DNA from: Erythrobacter sp.
GTDB taxonomy: Bacteria; Pseudomonadota; Alphaproteobacteria; Sphingomonadales; Sphingomonadaceae
Length of the DNA: 11,452 bases
Reading direction: 5' to 3'
Assembly: GCA_002695185.1 (NCBI GenBank)
Contig: NZOF01000028.1
Span: 1-11,452 of the forward strand
Part shown: positions 1 through 6,700 of the stretch, in pieces
Layout of the letters: the number at the start of each line of letters is the position of its first letter
Position numbering within the stretch: position 1 is the first letter of the stretch
The notes under the pieces: generated by a model
The model's database searches: none
Told to the model about the DNA's origin: nothing
What the model saw: only the letters and a program-made list of their open reading frames with translations
Position numbers and translations under genes: made by a program

Positions 1-392
1 CCCAAAATCCAGTCCTTGGGCTTAGGATGTGCAACTGTGTCTGTCATGGCCGGGGGCTTTACCCGCTCGACGCGAAAAGGCCAAGCATGGGAGAGAAGAT
101 GCCCGGCATCGTCCCGACCGTGGGCGATCATGGCGGCGGGGTGCCACTGTTCCACTGAAGCCCAGGACGGTCTTTTCGCACGTTAAACGGATGACGAAAA
201 ATAGGCGTCTCATCGTCTGACAGAGCAGGTTCCGAGCTCCCCTGTGCGAGCAAATATATGACCGCTTTGTCGGCAGTGCCTTGGTTCAGGTGACAGCAGT
301 CGTAGCGGCGGCCACTGCCAAAAACTGCTTTCCGTCCGGCACCTGCGAATCTGCCAGCCCGTGTGCCATGCGGTCATCGCGAAGCTGTAGCT
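1..392. other. Left end, no gene that can be supported
   Basis: I see no convincing gene here. On the plus strand a frame is open from the window edge (codons from base 3) to a TGA at 156-158 and ends in a glycine-rich tail reading PTVGDHGGGVPLFH. It could be the last 51 codons of a gene lying mostly outside the window, but I do not recognise it. The sequence after 159 has no good start with a ribosome site. Small inverted repeats are visible: CCCAA/TTGGG at 1-5 and 16-20, TTTTCG/CGAAAA at 173-178 and 195-200, and GGCAGTG/CACTGCC at 272-278 and 313-319. The last lies downstream of the LysR gene, but its long loop and lack of a T-run make it a poor terminator. Confidence 0.4.
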
Positions 393-1310
393 TTAGCCCC
401 TCATCTTGCAAACGCTGAGGACCAACCCGCGCAACCAGCGATGGCCCGCGTCGGCGTCCATGCGCGGATGCCACATTGCCGATATGGCGATGCCGGTGGT
501 GGTGACGGGCAGCTCGAACATGGCTATGCCCTCCATTCCTTGCAGAGAGCCAGCGTTTCCGCCGGTAACGCAGGAACGCGGCACCAGCGTGACCAGGTCC
601 GACTGCCCCGCGATCCGGAGTGCATCCGAGAAGCCGGGAACGACGACGGCGACATCGCGCGTCAATCCAAACGTCTCCAGCGCGACGTCGACCGGCCCTG
701 CAAAGACGCCGCGACGCGATGCCACCACATGCTTGCACGCGGCGTATCGCTCCGGCGTAATCGGATTTGCGAGCAGCGGATGCCCGGCGCGGACGGCCCC
801 GACGAAATCGTCGCGGAAAAGCGTTTGGGTGCGAATTTCGGGCGCGGATTGCCCGAGTACGCCGATCTCTAGATCGATCAGCCCTTCTCGCAGCGGACCT
901 GCATCCTTCTGTGGCTTTGGTGCAAACCGAATCCGCACCCGCGGCGCGGCCTCGGTGATTCTGGCGACCAGGGGTGCGGAGTAGCGTTCAACAAAACCTT
1001 CGTTGGCGCGGATCGTAAAGGTTCGATCGAGCGTGGCGATGTCCAGATCGTCGGGGTCCGGGCTGAGCACCCTCCGCACGTCGCGCGCCAGCGCATGAAC
1101 CTGATCGCGCAACTGGGCGGCGCGGGGCGTCGGCACTAGCCGGCGTCCGGCCCGCACCAGAAGCGGATCGCCCGTGGCCGACCGAAGCCGCGCCAGCGTG
1201 CGGCTCATCGCGGACGCACTCAGCCCGAGCTTGCGTGCGGCACCGACCACGCTTTCTTCGGCAAGCAGCACGTCGAGCGCGCCGAGCAGGTTCAGATCGA
1301 TATCATCCAT
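393..1310 (-). CDS. LysR-type transcriptional regulator
   Basis: This is a 305-residue LysR-family regulator, the usual length for the family, acting as a DNA-binding cytoplasmic sensor. Residues about 5-64 form the winged helix-turn-helix (starting LNLLGALDVLLAEES, then AARKLGLSASAMSRTLARL and the wing DPLLVRAGRRLVPTPRA). Residues about 94-300 fit the periplasmic-binding-protein-like effector domain. The ATG at 1310 is chosen because family members begin with MDDIDLNLL-type sequence. An in-frame TTG at 1358 would add 16 residues that do not look like the family. The gene ends with TAA at 393-395. It diverges from a dehydrogenase and an amidohydrolase, so by the normal habit of the family it probably controls them and itself through the shared 132-bp gap. 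The effector is not predictable from sequence. Confidence 0.93.
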   Translation of the reverse strand: MDDIDLNLLGALDVLLAEESVVGAARKLGLSASAMSRTLARLRSATGDPLLVRAGRRLVPTPRAAQLRDQVHALARDVRRVLSPDPDDLDIATLDRTFTIRANEGFVERYSAPLVARITEAAPRVRIRFAPKPQKDAGPLREGLIDLEIGVLGQSAPEIRTQTLFRDDFVGAVRAGHPLLANPITPERYAACKHVVASRRGVFAGPVDVALETFGLTRDVAVVVPGFSDALRIAGQSDLVTLVPRSCVTGGNAGSLQGMEGIAMFELPVTTTGIAISAMWHPRMDADAGHRWLRGLVLSVCKMRG

Positions 1311-1442
1311 GCGCTCAGCATAAGGTGAATGTGACGCGCGGCATAGCGTGTCGTGCAACTATACTTTGCATATGCTGCGTCTGGCGCGGTTATGGCGTGC
1401 TGGCCATATGCGATGTTCCTGAAACGATCGAAGGTATTCGAT
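1311..1442. promoter_or_regulatory. Divergent control region between LysR and SDR genes
   Basis: This 132-bp gap must hold both promoters. The clearest element is a perfect inverted repeat TGCAA-N7-TTGCA at 1354-1370, a plausible LysR-type operator, although it lacks the exact T-N11-A register. A second, overlapping dyad is ATAG-N12-CTAT at 1343-1362. The heptamer CATATGC occurs twice on the plus strand, at 1369-1375 and 1405-1411, offset by 36 bp. A weak plus-strand promoter could use TTGCAT (1366-1371) with TTATGG (1390-1395, 18-bp spacer), which would place the inverted repeat over the -35 box. The minus-strand promoter is not clear. The repeats are seen directly; their function is inference. 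Confidence 0.5.
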
Positions 1443-2159
1443 ATGACCACGGACATTGTAAACAACACGCGTCCCGCCATCCTGCTCGTCGGCGCTTCGC
1501 GCGGCCTTGGTCTCGCCATGGCCAGCGAATTCGTGAAGAAGGGGTGGTCTGTCGTCGGCACTGTGCGGGGCGGCGCGCGCACCAGGCTCCATGATCTGGC
1601 GGACCAGCATCCCGATCGCGTCGAGATCCATTTACTCGACATCACCGAGCCCGATCAGATCGCGGCGCTGCGCGACCGCCTCGCCGGCCGCCAGTTCGAC
1701 ATGCTGTTCAACAATGCCGGGACCGCCAACAAGAATCAGGGCGAAACCATCGCCGAAGTCTCGACCGAAGAATTTATCCACCTGATGGTCGCCAACGCGC
1801 TCAGCCCGATGCGGGTGATCGAGACATTGCAGGATCTGGTTCCGGCGAGCGGCCTGCTGGGCATCATGTCGTCAGGTCAGGGCAGCGTCAGCAACAACAA
1901 TAATGGCGGACATGAAGTCTACCGCGGTACCAAGGCCGCGCTCAACCAGTATATGCGCAGTTTCACCGCCCGCCACGCTGATGATCCGCGCGCGATGGTG
2001 TTGATCGCGCCCGGCTGGGTGCGCACCGATCTTGGCGGGCCGGACGCACCGTTGGGCGTCGATGAGAGTATTCCCAAGGTCGTCGATGTGTTGATTGCCC
2101 AGCTTGGCAAGCCCGGCCTGCGCTATCTCGACCGAGAGGGGAAGACCGTTCCCTGGTGA
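1443..2159 (+). CDS. Short-chain dehydrogenase/reductase, C-factor/sniffer-like
   Basis: This is a 238-residue classical SDR, a cytoplasmic NAD(P)-dependent oxidoreductase acting on a carbonyl or alcohol. The cofactor motif GASRGLG is at residues 17-23, NNAG at 90-93, the active-site Asn at 118, Ser at 143/144, and Tyr160-x3-Lys164 (YRGTK). The segment APGWVRTDLGG follows the catalytic helix. Arg42 after the second strand hints at NADP(H). The C-terminal ending GKTVPW and the GWVRTDLGG segment resemble the C-factor/sniffer branch of SDRs. The start at 1443 has GAAGG at 1430-1434, 8 bases upstream. Earlier in-frame starts (ATG 1413, ATG 1392, GTG 1353) lack such a site and would precede the beta strand with odd sequence. 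It is the first gene of a likely two-gene operon. The substrate is unknown. Confidence 0.93.
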   Translation: MTTDIVNNTRPAILLVGASRGLGLAMASEFVKKGWSVVGTVRGGARTRLHDLADQHPDRVEIHLLDITEPDQIAALRDRLAGRQFDMLFNNAGTANKNQGETIAEVSTEEFIHLMVANALSPMRVIETLQDLVPASGLLGIMSSGQGSVSNNNNGGHEVYRGTKAALNQYMRSFTARHADDPRAMVLIAPGWVRTDLGGPDAPLGVDESIPKVVDVLIAQLGKPGLRYLDREGKTVPW

Positions 2160-2203
2160 GATGAGTCGGTGTGTTCGTTCGATGGCGGTTGTGAGGTGGA
2201 GCC

Positions 2204-3196
2204 ATGAAGATCGTCGGGTTGGAAGAGCATTTCGTCACGCAGGACGTGCTGGCGGCGTGGCACGCGCTTGATGCGCCGTGGCGCGATCCCGGCCTGCAAC
2301 ACCATGAACACGGTGACATCGGTGCGCGTCTGATCGACTTGGCCGAATGCCGCGTCGCCGACATGGATGCGATGGGCATGGACCTTCAGGTGCTTTCGCT
2401 GACGGCCCCCGGATTGCAGAGCCAGAAGCCTGAGCAAGCGGTTAGGCTGCAGAGGTCGATCAACGACCTGATCGCCAACACCATCAGGCAGCGGGCCGAC
2501 CGATTTCAGGGCTTTGCCACGCTCGCCACGCCGGACCCGGACGCCGCCGCGGCGGAACTCAGGCGCGCGGTCACGCAATTGGGCCTCAACGGTGCCATGC
2601 TGTTCGGGCGCACGCGAGACCGGAACCTCGACCATCGCGACAATTGGCCGATTTTCGAGACGGCGGCAGCCCTGCGCGCGCCGCTCTATATCCACCCGCA
2701 GTCGCCGGTGCCGGCCGTGCGCGATGCTCTCTACAGCGGAAATGGCGACGACGTGGACGCGGCCTTTGCGACCTTCGGGCTGGGCTGGCACTATGAGACG
2801 GGCGTGCAGATCCTCCGTATGATCCTCGCCGGCGTGTTCGATCGCTTTCCCGATCTGCAAATGATCACTGGCCATTGGGGCGAGGTCGTCCTGTTCTATC
2901 TCGAACGGATCGACGGTCTCGCCCGCGTCACCAAATTGGACCGGCCCGTGTCCGAATATTTTCGGCAGAATGTATCGGTGACCCCAAGCGGCATGTGGAG
3001 CGAGCGCTATCTGCGCTGGGCCATCGAAGTGCTCGGCCCGGAGCGCATCATGTTCTCGAGCGATTATCCGTACCGTTTCACCCCCATGGGCGGAGCGCGT
3101 CATTTCCTCGAACATGCTGACCTGTCCAACGCGGATCGGATGGCCATCGCGCATGGCAATTGGGAACGGATGGTCGCTGGCATCCGGCGGACATGA
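2204..3196 (+). CDS. Amidohydrolase family 2, decarboxylase-type metal enzyme
   Basis: This is a 330-residue TIM-barrel amidohydrolase (Amidohydro_2 group). The group includes gamma-resorcylate, 5-carboxyvanillate and 2-amino-3-carboxymuconate-semialdehyde decarboxylases, as well as some hydrolases. The expected metal ligands are visible: Glu7 and His9 in GLEEHF, His164 in YIHPQSP, and Asp287 in FSSDYPY. The catalytic-type His224 is in TGHWGE. This pattern and the spacing match gamma-resorcylate decarboxylase as I know that sequence, so non-oxidative decarboxylation (or carboxylation) of an aromatic acid is the leading guess. The start ATG has GAGG at 2193-2196, 7 bases upstream. It lies 44 bp after the SDR gene on the same strand with no terminator between them, so co-transcription is likely. 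Nothing appears truncated. The true substrate is not determined. Confidence 0.92.
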   Translation: MKIVGLEEHFVTQDVLAAWHALDAPWRDPGLQHHEHGDIGARLIDLAECRVADMDAMGMDLQVLSLTAPGLQSQKPEQAVRLQRSINDLIANTIRQRADRFQGFATLATPDPDAAAAELRRAVTQLGLNGAMLFGRTRDRNLDHRDNWPIFETAAALRAPLYIHPQSPVPAVRDALYSGNGDDVDAAFATFGLGWHYETGVQILRMILAGVFDRFPDLQMITGHWGEVVLFYLERIDGLARVTKLDRPVSEYFRQNVSVTPSGMWSERYLRWAIEVLGPERIMFSSDYPYRFTPMGGARHFLEHADLSNADRMAIAHGNWERMVAGIRRT

Positions 3197-3649
3197 TTTC
3201 CGGCGACCGCAATGCGGACATTCACGACGAACCACCCATGCTCCAGCCTTGCAGCGCACGGCCGCGCTTTGACGTACTGCGATGGCCTTTCGTTTCCGGT
3301 TCCTGTCCATGGCGACGATCTGGCTCGGAGACCGACGATCAGCTATGGGGATTTCGGATTGGCGCCGTTGCGCTGCGTGGCGCGACCATTGCTGTTGTAC
3401 GATGCACAGCGACAATATGCACAAGCTCCGCCTTCGGTCGAGCATTGTACCTCGTTGGGCTCGGGGTACATATCGAATAATCTTGCTGGATATTTCAAAA
3501 TATATTGGCTGGACGTTATTACAGGGCTGAGGAATAAATCTACGTCAAATTATAGGGGTTGGCGACTGTTTGGCGGGCGTCAAGGACGAAAATCTAGATC
3601 GATCTTAAGCATTCTATTGCTGTGACGTGGATTTCCTTGATGAATACCG

Positions 3650-3676
3650 TTAACAAAAATTCCATTGGGCTCTAAT
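3650..3676 (+). promoter_or_regulatory. Candidate sigma-70-type promoter of the autotransporter gene
   Basis: TTAACA at 3650-3655 (5 of 6 match to TTGACA) and TCTAAT at 3671-3676 (5 of 6 match to TATAAT) are separated by 15 bp, shorter than the ideal 17. Transcription would start near 3683, giving a leader of about 84 nt before the chosen start codon. The perfect palindrome AGATCGATCT at 3596-3605 lies about 45 bp upstream of the -35 box and could bind a regulator. This is a reading by eye; sphingomonad promoters often deviate from this consensus. Confidence 0.4.
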
Positions 3677-3683
3677 TTTACAC

Positions 3684-3766
3684 CTCGACAAGAATCGAGT
3701 GGCGCGCCATGTCGCGATAATAGGTCGAAATTGATGCCACATCGGCGTTATATTCGGGGGGGTTTA
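3684..3766 (+). promoter_or_regulatory. Structured 5' leader and ribosome site of the autotransporter gene
   Basis: Within the predicted leader, CTCGA-CAAGAA-TCGAG (3684-3699) forms a perfect 5-bp hairpin, directly followed by the palindrome TGGCGCGCCA (3700-3709). A minimal open frame ATG-TCG-CGA-TAA begins at 3709 in a different frame from the main gene. A run of seven G at 3756-3762 lies 4 bases before the ATG at 3767 and is the best ribosome-binding candidate. An AGG at 3722-3724 before the in-frame ATG at 3734 is the alternative. A role in translational control is inference only. Confidence 0.35.
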
Positions 3767-6700
3767 ATGACTGGCGGGACTATGATATCGGCACGTCGCT
3801 GGACACTGGCGCTTGGCACCAGCGTCGCGGCCCTGGCTACCGCTTCATCCTCTCCTGTATGGGCGCAATGCGCACCGTCTCCGGCCGTGGCGGACAGTAT
3901 CACGACTTGCAGCGGCACTGAAACCAATGGACTCGTTGTGGCCGTCGACAAGGCCCGGATCGTGGTGGATGCTGGCGCCGTGGTTTCCGGACCCGGACGT
4001 GGTAGCATCATGGTGCTGCCGCCGGTCGGAGCGGACAGTTACGCGGCTGCTACATCCACTATCGTCGTTCGTGGGACGGTATCTGGTGCCAATGCCGGAA
4101 TTGTGGTCGCTTCCAGTCAGCCAGATTCTTACGATTATTTTTATGGCGTTCGGACGCAGAGTGCGATTGTCGTCGAACAGGGTGGCACCATTCAGGGCGA
4201 TGTGGGTGTCGACGTAAATCCGACCGGTGGAAATTATGGCGGTTGGGCGTGGGTTACGATTGACAATAGCGGGACCATAAGCGGGACCGGCGGTATCGCT
4301 CTGCGCGGCAATGCATCAGCAAGCGGTCGCTTCGATTGGATTCGAAACGGAGCGACCGGCGTTATCGGTGCTATTTTAGGTCAGGTCGGTTCGCTCAACA
4401 ATGAAGGGCTGATTGATGGCGGTGTGAATAGTGCGATCAGCGATTTGCCTGATACCTATTCTTATTCTGGCCAGGGCACGATTGCAAACGGCGGCACCAT
4501 TCGTTCAACCGGAACCGCAGCCACCATTTTCCAGTATCGAAGCTTCAATCCAGGTAATTATGTCGAAAATACCGGCACGATTGAAAATCTGGGTTCGGGC
4601 GCCGCAATCGCTGGCGACACGATCTTCTACCTCGATAATGGTGCAACCGGGGTCATTCGCAGCACATCAGGCACAGCTATAACCGCCCCCGCCTATCTGT
4701 CGATCACCAATGCCGGCCGCATCGAAAGCGCAGCGAATGCGATCGAAACCGGTGGCCGGATCATATTGACCAATAGTGGCACCATCACGGGCAATGTCGT
4801 GTCCACCACCGAAAATCCCTATAGCGGCAGCGTCATCGACAATCGCGCAGGAATGATTGAGGGCGATGTGCTGCTCGGTGGTGGTGATGATGTGTTCATC
4901 GCTGACAGTGCCGGTATCGGCGGCATCGCCGGGCGATTGGATGCTGGCGGTGGTGTGGATACATTGCGGTATCTTTTTGAGGAAGATACCATCCTCAATG
5001 CAGGCATCGCATTACCCGCAAGTTTTGAGCAGATCGCCATGTGGGTCGGCAAGAGTTCGACGCTGACCCTGGGGTCGGATTTTACATCGACCAGCACCAT
5101 CGCGGTCGGTGGAGGAGACTCTTCATTCTACAATCTGGAAAACCGTTTCACCAATCAGGGCCTGATCGACACGCACGGACAGGCATTGGTCAGCGACAAT
5201 AATGCGTCAGGCGGCCTGACTGTTCGTAATGAAGGCCACATCCGGGCCCGCCTCAACAATCCCGAACAGTTCGCGGTGGATTTGGGCGACGAAGCCTATT
5301 TCAGCAATGCGGGAAAGATCACTGCGACCGGTGGCAACGCCGTCCGCTTTACGAGAGGCTATGAGCTTGCGAACAGCGGTACCATTATCGCCGACGGGAC
5401 GGCAGTCAGCACAACGATAGCCCTTGCCAATAGTGGAACGATCCGGTCCACAAGGGGAATGGGCGCAGATCTGAGTGGCGCTTATCAGGGTCGCTCATCC
5501 AATAGCGGTCTGATAGAGGGACGTACCATTGGCACCCGTCTCTATTATTCCACCTTGGTCAACAGCGGAACCGTCAGGTCGGACGGGACGGCGCTGGAAT
5601 TAGGCTATAGCGGTATTCTCTATAACGAAGCTGGCGGCGTCGTACGTGGCGGCACGGCGGCCGTTCGGCAGTCTTCCCTTTATGCCGGCTCCGGCGGTTC
5701 TCTGATTTCCAACGCGGGACTGATCCAAGGAGATGTCGATTTCGGCAGCGGTTATGCCGGCTCGACGTCCAGCAATGTGTTCATCGCGCGTACGGGCGGC
5801 GTATTGGACGGCAACCTGAATCTGGGCGGCGGCAATGATACGCTTGTGACCAGTTTCGTGAACGATGGCCCTGGTCAGTTTTCTGGAATCAGCGGCGTGG
5901 TCACCGGCAATGGCAGCGAAAATCTTCACTATATCATAGACGGATCGGTCGCGACGAATGTCGGTAAGGTCGGCATATTCTCGCGTGTTGGCTATGATCT
6001 GGCTACCGGGAGCGCGCTGACGCTCACTGGATCGGCCATAGCGGCCGACACGCTGATCTTAGCCGGTCAGGGCCGTGTCGATCTGACGGCAGATATGACC
6101 GGCAGCCTTTCTGATCCGCTGATCCGCATGGATGTCGCGTCCTACCTCACCGATGCGGAGGAGCAAGCGCTTGCCAACGCGGTCACGCTGGTCAGTCACG
6201 GCACCTTGTCCAAGACGATAGCCGACCCCGATGCTTTTGGCGCACCCCTCATCGCCATCGGCGCAGGTAACAGCTTTGAGAACGCTGGCACGGTGCGCGC
6301 GACGGGCGGTCAATATTACCGGCTGACGGTCGTGGCTGGTGGCGGCACCATGATCAACAGCGGCGTCATCGAAGTCAGGCAGGCCGATGCCTTCAATGGC
6401 AGTTTCTATTCCCCTTACGATAAAACAAAGGTGATCAATAGCGGCCTCATCCGGGAGGCTGCCAATGGCGACGGGAGGTCGCGAGGTATCGTCAACGCCA
6501 ATGAGCTGATCAACAGCGGCACGATCGATATGGGTGGGACGGCTGTTGTATATGATTATCTCGTCTATGGCGCTGATCTGACGAACAATGGCTTAATCCG
6601 TAGCGCCAACGGCGCAGCGATCACCGGCTCCTATGATGTCGTGTCGATCCGCAACGAGGCCGATGGCGTGATCCAGGGTGGTGGTATCGGTACAGCTATT

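Larger units (their letters stand above)
3197..3766. other. Long gene-free, AT-rich region upstream of the autotransporter
   Basis: These 570 bases carry no recognisable gene; the short open frames have no family resemblance or ribosome site. A short hairpin CCGC-AAT-GCGG at 3207-3217 just after the amidohydrolase stop has no T-run, so it is a weak terminator at best. The sequence turns AT-rich toward the right: 22 of 60 bases are G/C in 3481-3540 by hand count. Palindromes include GTACGATGC/GCATTGTAC (8 of 9 paired, 3397-3405 and 3442-3450), ATATTT-CA-AAATAT at 3490-3503 and AGATCGATCT at 3596-3605. This is a plausible extended regulatory region for the giant gene downstream, with possible protein-binding sites. 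Confidence 0.5.

Noticed and set aside
1..20. Insertion-sequence terminal inverted repeat suggested by CCCAA/TTGGG
   Set aside because: The arms are only 5 bp, and no transposase fragment or matching end elsewhere in the window was found.
286..738. A 150-codon minus-strand frame overlapping the 3' part of the LysR gene and running past it
   Set aside because: It is in another frame of a gene with a clear full-length LysR product. The portion beyond the LysR stop has no recognisable domain or ribosome site.
2123..3445. A 440-codon open frame on the minus strand opposite the amidohydrolase
   Set aside because: The plus-strand amidohydrolase has all family motifs over the same bases. The antisense product is His/Arg-rich and unrecognisable.
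3767..3865. Tat-type signal from the RR pair in SARRWTLALG
   Set aside because: The residues after RR do not fit the twin-arginine consensus (no Phe-Leu-Lys). Type V autotransporters use Sec, and a VWA cleavage site fits an ordinary signal peptide.
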